NCBI RefSeq assembly: GCF_017495225.1
Contig: NZ_JAFEIG010000023.1
Span: 55,738-119,737, forward strand
From: Daejeonella sp.
GTDB taxonomy: Bacteria > Bacteroidota > Bacteroidia > Sphingobacteriales > Sphingobacteriaceae
Direction of reading: 5' to 3'
DNA: 64,000 nt
Positions 41,898 to 51,413 of this stretch are shown one piece after another. The notes under the pieces were generated by a model, which did not search any database, was not told where the DNA came from, and saw only the letters and a list, made by a program, of their open reading frames with translations. Numbering within the stretch: position 1 is the first letter of the stretch; each line of letters begins with the position of its first letter. Position numbers and translations under genes: made by a program.

Positions 41898-41948
41898 ATT
41901 TCTGCATAAAAAAACCCGATCGTTTATTGATCGGGTTTTTGCAGAAAT
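41898..41948. terminator. Terminator between cytochrome gene and upstream unit
   Basis: AAAACCCGATC / GATCGGGTTTT hairpin, with an outer ATTTCTGCA / TGCAGAAAT extension. It lies 6 bp after the cytochrome stop and can act in both directions. Confidence 0.9.
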
Positions 41949-41954
41949 ATATTT

Positions 41955-43922
41955 TTATTTAAGCGAGTTGATATAAGCCGCTATTTTTAGGCCATCCTCC
42001 TTTTTAACCTGAGGCATTGGCGGCATCGGGGTTGGATAATCCGGCCAATTTTCTGGCTTAGGATTGTGGATAAGCTGTACAATTTTCTCAGGACTATACT
42101 TACGTTTTGCAATATCCTTAAATGCTGGTCCTACCATTTTTTTATCAGGATTATGGCAAGATAAACAAGTATATGATGCAAGCATTCCTTTCACTTCATC
42201 ATAAGTAGGTGCCTTTGCAACTTGAACAGCAGGTGCCGCTTTAGGGGCTGCTGGCTTGACAGCTGGTGCCGGACTAGTCTTTTTTATTGCTGGAGCAACT
42301 GTTGGAGCTTTAGCAACAACTATAGAGGAGTTCTTAGTGCTTACTTCTGTCATTGAAAGTTTAGCACCTTCTGGAATATTATTTAATGTATAATATGCCG
42401 TAGGGTGTACCAATGAATAGAAATTATCACGCTCACGAAGTCCGTCAAGCTTAATAGTATGAATATAATATCTACGTAAATTGTCAACGATAATTCTCGC
42501 TTTTAAACCATCGGCGGATAATTTAACACCTTTAATCGCGTGATTTTCAGGGTTTACTGGCGGACTACCATAAACTGGTTGATATTTATAGATATAACTT
42601 TCTACCGAGTAAGAAGCTAAATCTTCGGCAGATTTTTGATCTACAGGAAGGGTAAACTCAATTTCAAATCCATCAGGCATCGCTCTAACCGCTTTCATTT
42701 CAAAAGGTGTTTTCTTATTCCAAACTAGGCGCTGTAAGCCTTCATTTGCCTCACCTGCTGAACCCCATCCACGGTTTGTTTCACCGATAAATAAGGAGCT
42801 ATCACGTGCCCAAGACATTCTGAGTACTCCCGATCTAAATCCAGAACGGAACATAAAAGAAGCACCTTGATACTCGCCATTTACCTTTTCCATGAATACT
42901 CTAGAAAGAATGCTCATTCCCTGATCACCAACTAAAATTTGTCCTTCAAACGGTCCGAAATGCCCTTTCGGGATAGTTATAGGCTCCGAATTTGAAATTC
43001 CTAAAATTCCATAAGGAAGCCAAACGGCAGGTAAACGCAATTCAGGAAACTCCTTCTTCATATCGAAAAGGGTTTTAAATTCTTCATTCACCACATTTTC
43101 GGGTTTGATATAACGACCCTTTTCATTTTTCACCTTACGAGGATCAATTTTTGAATTAAATTGAGCTTCAGTCAATTTTAATGGAGAATTAGGCATTGCC
43201 GTCCATGCTAAGCCTGCTGGATGCCCTAAGAAATCACCTTTAGCTACCTGCCAAAGCGCACCAGAACCCATCCAATCGCCTTGATTATCGGTATAGAATA
43301 ATTCATCATTTAAAAAGCCTAATCCGGCAGGAGAACGCATTCCAGTAGCCCAAGGCTCCATTTTACCGTCTTCAGTGATGCGCATAGTCCAGCCTCTCCA
43401 TGGCACACGGCTCTCGCCTCTCCACCATTCTTCACTACCAAATGCAACATTGGCTGTTACGAAAAATGATCCATCAGGCGCAATCTTTGGTCCGAAGCTA
43501 TATTCATGATAATGACCCGAAAGTGGCCATGAATAAATGGTTTCGTACACATCAGCCTTACCATCCTGATTATTATCTATTAATTTAGTTAGCTCACCAC
43601 GTTGTGCACAGTAAAGTGCACCATCTTTATAAGCTAAACCTAATATTTCGTGTAAACCTGAGGCAAACTTTCTAAAATAGGGTCTGCTACTCGTTGGATT
43701 CTCTACAATAAAAACATCACCACGGCGGGTAGAAATAGCCAAATCGCCATTAGGCATATTTACCAAGCCTCCCACCTCCAGAATAATACCTTCCGGAGTG
43801 GCTACTTTCATTATTTTGGAGAAATCTTCTTCCTTAGGAGTTTCTTGTGCAAAAGCAGAAATACTAGCGAGTGCGAATACGCCTAAAAGGACTTTTTTAT
43901 ATATTTTATCGATGTTTTTCAT
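41955..43922 (-). CDS. Exported beta-propeller dehydrogenase-like protein with C-terminal cytochrome c
   Basis: The 655-residue protein has a signal peptide (ending near SAFAQ). A glucose/sorbosone-dehydrogenase-like beta-propeller (about 40-510) has NMPNGDLAISTRRGDVFIV, GLHEILGLAYKDG and TGMRSPAGLGFL motifs. A Pro/Ala/Lys-rich linker (about 540-575) is followed by a class I cytochrome c domain. The heme motif is Cys586-Leu-Ser-Cys589-His590, and Met633 or Met636 is a likely axial ligand. Such fusions pass electrons from sugar-type substrates to the respiratory chain. It is co-transcribed with the DUF1080 protein 7 bp upstream. Confidence 0.9.
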   Translation of the reverse strand: MKNIDKIYKKVLLGVFALASISAFAQETPKEEDFSKIMKVATPEGIILEVGGLVNMPNGDLAISTRRGDVFIVENPTSSRPYFRKFASGLHEILGLAYKDGALYCAQRGELTKLIDNNQDGKADVYETIYSWPLSGHYHEYSFGPKIAPDGSFFVTANVAFGSEEWWRGESRVPWRGWTMRITEDGKMEPWATGMRSPAGLGFLNDELFYTDNQGDWMGSGALWQVAKGDFLGHPAGLAWTAMPNSPLKLTEAQFNSKIDPRKVKNEKGRYIKPENVVNEEFKTLFDMKKEFPELRLPAVWLPYGILGISNSEPITIPKGHFGPFEGQILVGDQGMSILSRVFMEKVNGEYQGASFMFRSGFRSGVLRMSWARDSSLFIGETNRGWGSAGEANEGLQRLVWNKKTPFEMKAVRAMPDGFEIEFTLPVDQKSAEDLASYSVESYIYKYQPVYGSPPVNPENHAIKGVKLSADGLKARIIVDNLRRYYIHTIKLDGLRERDNFYSLVHPTAYYTLNNIPEGAKLSMTEVSTKNSSIVVAKAPTVAPAIKKTSPAPAVKPAAPKAAPAVQVAKAPTYDEVKGMLASYTCLSCHNPDKKMVGPAFKDIAKRKYSPEKIVQLIHNPKPENWPDYPTPMPPMPQVKKEDGLKIAAYINSLK

Positions 43923-43929
43923 GTCCTAA

Positions 43930-45372
43930 TTAGAATAAAATTGAATAATTTAAGGTATTAAGGATTGGAATAAGCAACTCTTTACGACCCTTATTTTCAC
44001 GGATAAATGCCTTTCCACCATCTTCTACTTTGAGATAATACGATTGATTATCAATTAAATATGAACCATCTGCTGATTGAACAATATTTTCAGCATCCGC
44101 CAAACGGAAATACAAATTATTCACAGGATTGCTAATGCTAATCTTACGAGAAATACCACGTCCTGAATCCAAAACTGTTAGCTGATCGCTAACCGAGGTT
44201 CCGTAAGTATGATATTTAAAAATTGGTAAACCTTGCTCATCAATCACATATCCCTTTGGCTTATAAGATGTACCTGTTGTATCACTAATCCATGTGGCAT
44301 CAGTACTTGCCAATTGAGCAATACTTTGTTTAGGTTTTCCAAATCGTTGCACCATGCCTAATGGTCTTGAAGAACCATCTCCACGATCGTGCCACATTGG
44401 AGTTGCATTTAGGAAATCACCTCTCCAAACTTGAACTAACATGGCATTATCCATATCGTATGTATAATGAACCTTTGATGCGCTTCCCACAGAAACTGCA
44501 TGAACTACACGTGGCGAACCAGGTATATCCATGAAACTTCTAAGAATGCTGTTTTCTGAGGCATCGATTAGAATTGGATCAACACCATTATCATTAGTAC
44601 TTAATTTTTCTGTTGGTCTTGGGCGATCAAAAGAAGTAATTTTTATGTTTTTGAATGCAACAGCACCATGGTCTCCTTGGAAACGAAGCGGTGCTTTGGC
44701 AGCTTCTGCATTGCTAATAGAACCACGAGTAGGGCCGCTTAGCTCTACATTATCATGGATAACAACGCCATTTAACTCTACTCTACGCATAACTGCATTA
44801 GCAATTTTCTTACCCGATGCATCAAAACGTGGCGCTTGAAAAGAGATTTTAAATTTCTGCCATAAACCTGGGGCTTTGCTCGCATTTTGACGAGGGGCAT
44901 AACCGGCATAACCCTGCTGTCCTTCTGGTTTGCTATCATCCCAACGCGGGTAAATTCCACCATTGGTATTGGATTTCGGACTTGGAGAACCCCATGTATC
45001 TTCCAATTGGATTTCGTAGCGTCCTTGTAGGTAAAGACCTGAATTTGCGCCTGAAGCCATCAAATATTCAAACTCCAAATCGATATCACCATATTCGGCT
45101 AGCGTAAAAAGATCTTCTCCCTTATTCTTTTTATCAGGGAAGTTTACAAGAATACCACTTCCATTGCCGAGGCTCAAAAAATTGGTTTTACTCAAATCTG
45201 CCTGAACAGAACCGGCAATTTGCCAAGATTTTGAAGGCGATTTAAAAGCAGAAAGGTCGCTTAAACCTAGCTGAGTAGGGCTTTGTGCATAGGCTGAACC
45301 TGTCATAAATATGACCAGAACCGCCGCAAAGCGCATAAAAATTGTTGAGGTAAATTTAAATGTTGAATTCAT
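43930..45372 (-). CDS. Exported DUF1080 (3-keto-disaccharide hydrolase-like) protein
   Basis: The 480-residue protein has a signal peptide (ending near SAYAQ). A concanavalin-like DUF1080 domain (about 40-255) shows FEYLMASGANSGLYLQGRYE, NGGIYP and PLRFQGDHG, hallmarks of the family. DUF1080 proteins are associated with hydrolysis of 3-keto-glycosides. The C-terminal half (about 260-480) is an extra beta-rich domain found with this partner. Pairing with a cytochrome-fused sugar-dehydrogenase-like protein fits a pathway that oxidises a sugar and then cleaves the glycoside. First gene of the two-gene unit. Confidence 0.88.
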   Translation of the reverse strand: MNSTFKFTSTIFMRFAAVLVIFMTGSAYAQSPTQLGLSDLSAFKSPSKSWQIAGSVQADLSKTNFLSLGNGSGILVNFPDKKNKGEDLFTLAEYGDIDLEFEYLMASGANSGLYLQGRYEIQLEDTWGSPSPKSNTNGGIYPRWDDSKPEGQQGYAGYAPRQNASKAPGLWQKFKISFQAPRFDASGKKIANAVMRRVELNGVVIHDNVELSGPTRGSISNAEAAKAPLRFQGDHGAVAFKNIKITSFDRPRPTEKLSTNDNGVDPILIDASENSILRSFMDIPGSPRVVHAVSVGSASKVHYTYDMDNAMLVQVWRGDFLNATPMWHDRGDGSSRPLGMVQRFGKPKQSIAQLASTDATWISDTTGTSYKPKGYVIDEQGLPIFKYHTYGTSVSDQLTVLDSGRGISRKISISNPVNNLYFRLADAENIVQSADGSYLIDNQSYYLKVEDGGKAFIRENKGRKELLIPILNTLNYSILF

Positions 45373-45458
45373 TTTTTTTGATTATGAATTGTGAAGATAA
45401 TAATCAAAAATGAATATATTGAGTAGATAAAATTTTTGATTGGCAAAAATTGAACAAA

Positions 45459-45830
45459 TTATTTTGCTTTAAGCTTAGATTTATTCTGCTCAACTCTAAA
45501 TTTAACAATCCTAAAAATTAGATTCAAGGGAATTTCATCTTCTAGGGTAAATCTAATGGTACCTTTTGATAAATTATAAGGAGCCAATTCATCAACAAAC
45601 GCTTTAATTGCAGAAGGGCCCGGATAAAATCCGATATGGGTTTTATAAGCAGCAAAATGGAGCAAATTTCCATTGAGTTTAAAAGTTGGCATTTGATAGC
45701 AAATTGCTTCGGTAGAATCTGGTGCAGCCTCTTGTATAGTTGATCTTAATATCTGAAGCTTATTCTTTAAATCTTGAGGGATTGAATCTAGATATTCATC
45801 AATATTTTGGTATTTTACCGTGTTTTTCAT
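45459..45830 (-). CDS. DUF1801/YdhG-like protein
   Basis: The 123-residue cytosolic protein matches the DUF1801 fold, related to frataxin-like iron chaperones (Fra/YdhG). It has IDEYLDSIPQDLKNKLQ at the start, AICYQMPTFKLNG, then HIGFYPGPSAI and GTIRFTLEDEIP. The last two are conserved family blocks. It is a single gene with a short gap to the YihY gene. The exact role is not established. Confidence 0.9.
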   Translation of the reverse strand: MKNTVKYQNIDEYLDSIPQDLKNKLQILRSTIQEAAPDSTEAICYQMPTFKLNGNLLHFAAYKTHIGFYPGPSAIKAFVDELAPYNLSKGTIRFTLEDEIPLNLIFRIVKFRVEQNKSKLKAK

Positions 45831-45877
45831 GAAAGCACTTCTTAATATTATTGTACAAAAATTACAATTATAAAATA

Positions 45878-46801
45878 TTATTCTGGTTTAATTACTTGCG
45901 TTTCGATGGCAAAGGCCTTCCTAACTGGCCGAATAGGTGATTCGAAGGTATCGCTCAACACTTTTACAAAGCAGCCACCATAATAAAATATCATAGCAGA
46001 ATAAAAAACAAAGAGCATGATGAGCACCATTGAACCAGATGCACCATAAATTGTACTGATATTACTTCCAATAAGCAGGTAACCTAAAATCCATTTCCCG
46101 ATGGTAAATAAGATGGCGGTGAAAAAAGCGCCCATAAGACTAATTTTCCATTTCGGGCGACCAGCGGTTAAGAATCTAAATAAAAAGGCCAGCCAAATAG
46201 TTAGTGCAACAACGAATACGAGTTCATTAATTAAACGATTAAAAAACCAGCCTCCACCGCCCCAAACCTCGTCGATATAATTGCCCATAATTGCCTGAAA
46301 GCTTTCTAAGACTAAACCCACAAGGAATAAAGCACCTGCTAGAAAAATAATGACCAATGATCTTAAACGATATTTCAATCGGAATCCTATTCCCGGTTTA
46401 GGCATCACTCGAATATCCCAAATTTGGCCTAATGAATTTTTAATTACCTCGAAAAGAGTAGTTGCAACAAAAATTAAAAAGATAAATCCGAAAAATGTGA
46501 TGTACCATTTGTGGCTTAATCCAGTCACGGCTACTAAAACACCCTCCACTTGTTGCGCACTACTTGTACCTAAAATATGACCTAGTCGATCAATCAATTC
46601 GGAGCTAAGTTCAGTAGGGTCGACAGCAAAACGGAAAAATTGAGTGAAAATAATCAAAATGGGAGGCAAGGCAAATGTGGCAAAAAAAGCCGTTGCAGCG
46701 CCCATCCGCAAAGGATCATTTAATTTCAATAAAGCGAAAGATGTCCGCATCATCGAAATGAAATTCGTTATTTGAGGAAATTGATTATTCTTTATTGCCA
46801 A
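45878..46801 (-). CDS. YihY/BrkB family membrane protein
   Basis: The 307-residue protein has six predicted membrane spans spread over the length, with the family core NSLGQIWDIRVMPKPGIGFR and the final YGASGSMVLIMLFVFYSAM. YihY/BrkB proteins are inner-membrane proteins of uncertain activity that were once misannotated as RNase BN; some relatives are linked to serum resistance or lipid transport. It is monocistronic here. Confidence 0.92.
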   Translation of the reverse strand: MAIKNNQFPQITNFISMMRTSFALLKLNDPLRMGAATAFFATFALPPILIIFTQFFRFAVDPTELSSELIDRLGHILGTSSAQQVEGVLVAVTGLSHKWYITFFGFIFLIFVATTLFEVIKNSLGQIWDIRVMPKPGIGFRLKYRLRSLVIIFLAGALFLVGLVLESFQAIMGNYIDEVWGGGGWFFNRLINELVFVVALTIWLAFLFRFLTAGRPKWKISLMGAFFTAILFTIGKWILGYLLIGSNISTIYGASGSMVLIMLFVFYSAMIFYYGGCFVKVLSDTFESPIRPVRKAFAIETQVIKPE

Positions 46802-46853
46802 GTCTAATTTTGATTTTCAAATGCAAATTTGCGAATATTTACTCTTAATTAAA

Positions 46854-47873
46854 CTATTTAACAGTCATTTTAAGAAGTAATTCGGGTTCATTAGTTGTAA
46901 TAAAGTCTATTTTTTGATCCAGAAAAAATTGCAATAATTTAGGATCATTAACGGTCCAAGCATTGATAGTCAAGCCTTTTTCTTTAGCCTGAGCAATCCA
47001 ATCTGGATTTTTTTGAAATACACTTTGATTATAATCTAGTCCCCATAATTTATCTTTTGCTAATATCTCCGGCGATTTATCCCCATTCAAATAAGCTACC
47101 CTAGCATTTGGATCCATACGAAGCAGCTCCAAACAGATATCATAATCAAAACTGATATAGTCAATCCATGCTTGAGCTTTAAGTCGTTGCACCAACTCCA
47201 TTACCTTATGACTAAGCTTTATCGCTCTTTCCCTTTTTACTGTTGGCTTAATCTCTAAGATTAATTTAGTCTTATTTTGGGTCATACCAGCCTTAATATA
47301 AGATTCCAGAGAAGGCATATTTTCACCGCTAGCCAATTTTAAACTAAGCAATTCAGACGCATTAGTATCGTGAATGGTTTTACCTTGGATAGTTGGATCA
47401 TGATTCACTACCAATACCGAATCTGCAGACATGTGCACATCAAATTCTGAGCCTTGGCATCCCATAGCAATGGCAAATTCTAAAGCAGCAATTGAATTTT
47501 CGCTTGCTCCCGTATTTTTCCACGATCCGCGATGGGCGATAACCCTGTTTTTTATGAATTCATCATGCACCAATCTGAATGTTTGCTCTTGCTGTCCGGA
47601 AGATGTTAAAGCCCTGATTGTTAGATCATAATATTGAATATTCGGTTTAATAGCTTCATCTTCAATGTAAAGTTTATTGCCGTTTAACTTAAACAAATGA
47701 GCGTTTTGGCCAATTAGTTTAAACTTTGCCATTTTTCCAGGTAAGCTCACAATACCAATCAGATTATTATCTTTTGAAAAGCTATGATTACTTAAAATTG
47801 GCTGAGCACTTGATATTGAGAATGACATACTCAATAGAATTAGAAAAAAATTAAACTTTATAGAGTTAAACAT
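46854..47873 (-). CDS. Exported glycerophosphodiester phosphodiesterase with N-terminal beta domain
   Basis: The 339-residue protein has a signal peptide (about residues 1-23). A small beta domain of cadherin-like type follows (about 28-105, ending VSLPGKM to TIRALTSSG). The GDPD barrel starts at VIAHRGSWKNTGASENS, with the catalytic His-Arg pair, the metal-binding Glu/Asp in SEFDVHM and the second catalytic His in VVNHDPTIQG. It cleaves glycerophosphodiesters to glycerol 3-phosphate and an alcohol in the periplasm. It is divergent from the LEA-like lipoprotein gene. Confidence 0.94.
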   Translation of the reverse strand: MFNSIKFNFFLILLSMSFSISSAQPILSNHSFSKDNNLIGIVSLPGKMAKFKLIGQNAHLFKLNGNKLYIEDEAIKPNIQYYDLTIRALTSSGQQEQTFRLVHDEFIKNRVIAHRGSWKNTGASENSIAALEFAIAMGCQGSEFDVHMSADSVLVVNHDPTIQGKTIHDTNASELLSLKLASGENMPSLESYIKAGMTQNKTKLILEIKPTVKRERAIKLSHKVMELVQRLKAQAWIDYISFDYDICLELLRMDPNARVAYLNGDKSPEILAKDKLWGLDYNQSVFQKNPDWIAQAKEKGLTINAWTVNDPKLLQFFLDQKIDFITTNEPELLLKMTVK

Positions 47874-48006
47874 GATAATAGAAATGAGTGCTATATATTC
47901 TCATAAAAATAGCACTTAACGGCCAAATTGGTCTGATATTTAAGGTATTTTACTGAATTATTATGAAAAAGGTATAATTTGGCACAAAATAAGCGTTAAG
48001 CTAAGC

Positions 48007-48600
48007 ATGAAAAAATACCTTTTAATCTACATTATTACATTTTTAGCATCGGGCTGCGGTATATCCAGAAAAATAGATGTTCTTGGAAACTGTACTTATA
48101 ATATTAAATCGGCAGATAATATTTACCTGGCCGGCAAAGACATGACTGAATTGTTTAAAAATAGAACATTTGATTTAAGTAGCGCTCCAGGTTTAGCTTT
48201 GGCGATGTTAAGAAAAAACATTCCTTTAAAAGCGAATGTTAATTTAAGTATTTATAATCCCACAAGTAAAAGTACAGTCATTAATCAGTTTGACTATATT
48301 GTTTTGGTAAAGGGCCAAGAGATTGCGAAAGGAATGGTAGACAAAAGGATAAATTTAGAAGCAGGTGCAACAAGCATTGTTCCAGTGCAAATAAATTCAA
48401 ATATTTATTCCTTTTTATCGAATGGGGAAACGATGAAAGAGCTACTAGACTTTATGTCGGGAGCCAAGAATGGCCCTAAGGAGAAAAAAAGCACGGTAAC
48501 CATTAAAATAAGGCCTAGTTTTATGTTGGGTAAAGAATTAATAAAATATCCTAGCTACATAATCATTAATAAAGAAATAAGTAGTAGAATTCTTTATTAG
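48007..48600 (+). CDS. LEA type 2-like lipoprotein
   Basis: The 197-residue protein has a lipobox (LASGC, Cys17). The mature part resembles LEA14/WHy proteins: beta-rich, with VNLSIYNPTSKSTVINQFDY, and later KINLEAGATSIVPVQ-like segments. Such lipoproteins are frequent in Bacteroidota, are tethered in the periplasm, and have no defined activity. The gene is divergent from the GDPD gene and stands alone, with a 118-bp gap before the hydrolase. Confidence 0.8.
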   Translation: MKKYLLIYIITFLASGCGISRKIDVLGNCTYNIKSADNIYLAGKDMTELFKNRTFDLSSAPGLALAMLRKNIPLKANVNLSIYNPTSKSTVINQFDYIVLVKGQEIAKGMVDKRINLEAGATSIVPVQINSNIYSFLSNGETMKELLDFMSGAKNGPKEKKSTVTIKIRPSFMLGKELIKYPSYIIINKEISSRILY

Positions 48601-48718
48601 TTAGAGTAGTCAAAATTTTAACCTTCTTAAATCTAAATTGCAGCCTTATTTATTTACGAATAACATCAATCTTAATTTTCTTATCTTTCAAACCTGAATC
48701 AAACAATTCAATTGTAAA

Positions 48719-50035
48719 ATGAAATTTTTAAAAATACTATTTGTACTCCTATTTATTAGTCACCTGAGTTTTTCTCAAAGTGTGATATCACTTATGAATC
48801 GTGCTGATCTGTTTTTCGAAACCATGAATCAGGGCAAGTTTCAAGAAGCGCACGATTTTATGGATGAAAGTGTAAAAAATCAGATTTCAGTAGACGAGCT
48901 TAAATTATTTTGGCTTAGACTTGAAAATAGTTTGGGAACTTACCAATCTGTAGATGGAGCTAAAAGTTCTGTTCAAGGTGAATATTTTCAAGTACTGCTT
49001 ACATGTGGTTTTAGCAAGGGCTCCCAGCCATTTACCTTCGTATTTAATAAATCCGAAAAATTAGTGGGATTTTTTATTGCCCCTAAGCCTACAGAGTCTG
49101 CATATAAACTAGCAAGCTATGCTGATACAAGTCTTTACAAGGAAGAGGAGGTAAAAATTAAATTTGCAGAAGGTGAAATGGCGGGGGTTTACACTAGCCC
49201 TAAAAAAGTCTCGAATTTTCCAATTGTGATTATGGTTCATGGATCGGGGCCTGCCGACATGGATCAAACAGTAGGTTCAAATAAACCATTTAAAGACCTT
49301 GCAGCAGGTTTAGCAGCACAAGGAATAGCTAGCATTCGATATGTTAAGCGTTCAATGGTTTATCCTAACACCTTCAATAATGCATTTACCGTAAAAGAAG
49401 AGGTACTTGATGACGCATTAACCGCAATCACCTTAGCTGGCACACTTCCTGGAGTAAATAAGGCAGAAATTTATATTTTCGGGCATAGCCTTGGTGGGAT
49501 GTTAGCCCCTAGAATTGCAAGTTTAGCACCTCATTTAAAAGGTATTATTTTAGCTGCAGCGCCAGCAAGAAAATTTGCGGATTTAATTACTGAGCAAAAT
49601 GAATATCTATATAAAGCATCGGGAGATACTAGTGCAGCAGGGAAGCAGCAGTTTCTTGAATCAGCTATGGATATTGATAAGACTAGGCTATTAAAACTTG
49701 GTGCTATTGCACCCGACTCAGTAATTCTTGGTGCTCCAGCATCTTATTGGGTTGATTTAAATAATCATGATCAAGTAGCGACAGCCAAAAAACTTAAAAA
49801 CCGCATTTTGGTAGTTCAGGGTGAGAAAGATTTTCAAGTTTCTGTGCGTGATTTTGAAATTTGGAAATCAGGATTGGCCGGAAATAAAAATTCCATGTTT
49901 AAGCTCTATCCAGATTTAAATCATCTTTTATCAGTACAAGAGGAAAAGGGAAATGGGACACAATATCGCTTGCCGGCAAATGTAGATATCAATTTAATTA
50001 AGGATATCGCAGTCTGGATAAAAGAAACTAATTAA
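48719..50035 (+). CDS. Exported alpha/beta hydrolase with DUF3887 domain
   Basis: The 438-residue protein has a signal peptide (about residues 1-19, SFSQ). A DUF3887-type N-terminal domain (about 25-125) has FFETMNQGKFQEAHDFM. The alpha/beta hydrolase domain has the oxyanion HGSGPADMDQT near 175-185, nucleophile Ser257 in FGHSLGGM, an Asp in QGEKDFQV and a His in DLNHLL. It hydrolyses an unknown ester or amide in the periplasm. The terminator at 50055 closes the gene. Confidence 0.92.
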   Translation: MKFLKILFVLLFISHLSFSQSVISLMNRADLFFETMNQGKFQEAHDFMDESVKNQISVDELKLFWLRLENSLGTYQSVDGAKSSVQGEYFQVLLTCGFSKGSQPFTFVFNKSEKLVGFFIAPKPTESAYKLASYADTSLYKEEEVKIKFAEGEMAGVYTSPKKVSNFPIVIMVHGSGPADMDQTVGSNKPFKDLAAGLAAQGIASIRYVKRSMVYPNTFNNAFTVKEEVLDDALTAITLAGTLPGVNKAEIYIFGHSLGGMLAPRIASLAPHLKGIILAAAPARKFADLITEQNEYLYKASGDTSAAGKQQFLESAMDIDKTRLLKLGAIAPDSVILGAPASYWVDLNNHDQVATAKKLKNRILVVQGEKDFQVSVRDFEIWKSGLAGNKNSMFKLYPDLNHLLSVQEEKGNGTQYRLPANVDINLIKDIAVWIKETN

Positions 50036-50054
50036 TAGTCTAAAAGAAAAATTT

Positions 50055-50085
50055 AAAGGAGATTAGTATTCTAATCTCCTTTTTT
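50055..50085 (+). terminator. Intrinsic terminator of the hydrolase gene
   Basis: AAAGGAGATTAG / CTAATCTCCTTT hairpin with TATT loop, then a T run. Confidence 0.92.
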
Positions 50086-50119
50086 GTGAAAGCTTATTTC
50101 ATGACTAAAATTATTCGAA

Positions 50120-51349
50120 TCAACTCTTCCCAATATTGGGTAAAAATGCTGTAATCAGACCAATTAGAGGAAGATAGGCACAGATTTGATAAACATATTC
50201 GATGCTTGTACGATCGGCTAAACCGCCCAATAAAGCTGAACCTATACCTGCAAGACCGAAAGCATAGCCGAAAAAGAGACCTGAAATCATCCCCACCTTG
50301 CCGGGAAAAAGTTCTTGAGCATAAACTAGTATTGCAGAAAAAGCAGATGCTAGAATCACACCAATTGGAATCGTCAAAATAACAGTCCAGAATAAATTCA
50401 TGTAAGGCAATAGCAAAGAGAAGGGTGCCACTCCTAAAATTGATCCCCAAATCACATACTTACGACCAATACGATCGCCTAATGGTCCTCCAATAATAGT
50501 CCCCACAGTTATAGCAAATAAGAAAATAAAGAGATATACCTGTGAATCTTGTACCGAAGCACCAAACTTTTGGATCATATAAAAAGTATAGTAACTAGTC
50601 ATACTCACCAGATAAATATATTTTGAGAAGATTAAAATCATCAAAATACCGACCGAAATAAAAACCTTCTTTTTGGAAAGATTATGGAATACATTATGTT
50701 CAATGCTCGGCCTTCTTGCTTTAATTTTCACCTTCCTTTGATACCATTTTCCAATATTAAACAAAATGAAAATCGCCAAAATTGCGAGTGCCGAAAACCA
50801 AACAATATTTGATTGACCGTATGGAACGATGATAAGTGCAGCTAAAAGCGGACCAATAGCACTTCCGAAATTACCCCCTAATTGAAATACAGATTGTGCC
50901 ATACCCCTCCTACCACCAGAAGCCATATGAGCGACTCTAGATGCCTCTGGGTGGAAAATTGATGAACCAATACCCACTAATCCGACAGAAAAAATTAGAA
51001 ATTCAAAACTAGGTGCAATTGAAAGTAATATTAATCCGACAAGGGTAAATCCCATTCCAATCGCTAATGAAAATGGCTTTGGTTTACGATCGGTATAAAA
51101 TCCTACAAAAGGCTGAAAAATAGACGCTGCAAGCTGAAAAGTGAGTGTAATTAGTCCGATTTGTGCAAAATTAAGACTAAAAGACTCCTTCACAACCGGG
51201 TAAATAGCTGGAATAATTGATTGCAATGTATCATTTAGCAGATGTGAAATACTTATTGCAATCAGAATTGGATAAACCGCTTTTCCAGCTTTACTTGAGT
51301 TTATACTTTTGGAGGGTATTTTAGGACTCTCGGCAATATCTTTTTCCAT
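50120..51349 (-). CDS. MFS transporter, fosmidomycin-resistance (Fsr)-like
   Basis: The 409-residue protein has 12 predicted spans. It has SHLLNDTLQSIIPAIYPVVK in the first span, FVGFYTDRKPKPF after the second, and GSSIFHPEASRVAHMASGGR in the middle, all typical of the Fsr subgroup of the major facilitator superfamily. Members export small compounds, fosmidomycin among them, but the natural substrate is unknown. The N-terminal 25 residues are a polar extension. Monocistronic, facing the hydrolase terminator. Confidence 0.93.
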   Translation of the reverse strand: MEKDIAESPKIPSKSINSSKAGKAVYPILIAISISHLLNDTLQSIIPAIYPVVKESFSLNFAQIGLITLTFQLAASIFQPFVGFYTDRKPKPFSLAIGMGFTLVGLILLSIAPSFEFLIFSVGLVGIGSSIFHPEASRVAHMASGGRRGMAQSVFQLGGNFGSAIGPLLAALIIVPYGQSNIVWFSALAILAIFILFNIGKWYQRKVKIKARRPSIEHNVFHNLSKKKVFISVGILMILIFSKYIYLVSMTSYYTFYMIQKFGASVQDSQVYLFIFLFAITVGTIIGGPLGDRIGRKYVIWGSILGVAPFSLLLPYMNLFWTVILTIPIGVILASAFSAILVYAQELFPGKVGMISGLFFGYAFGLAGIGSALLGGLADRTSIEYVYQICAYLPLIGLITAFLPNIGKS

Positions 51350-51413
51350 TGTTCATTTTCAATGGCGTAAATATCAGCCCAATTATTTAAAAAAGCGAGC
51401 AAAATAATAAATT

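Noticed and set aside
50094..50450. A 118-codon minus-strand frame rich in Cys and Ser
   Set aside because: It lies in another frame of the Fsr-like transporter gene on the same strand and has no family features.
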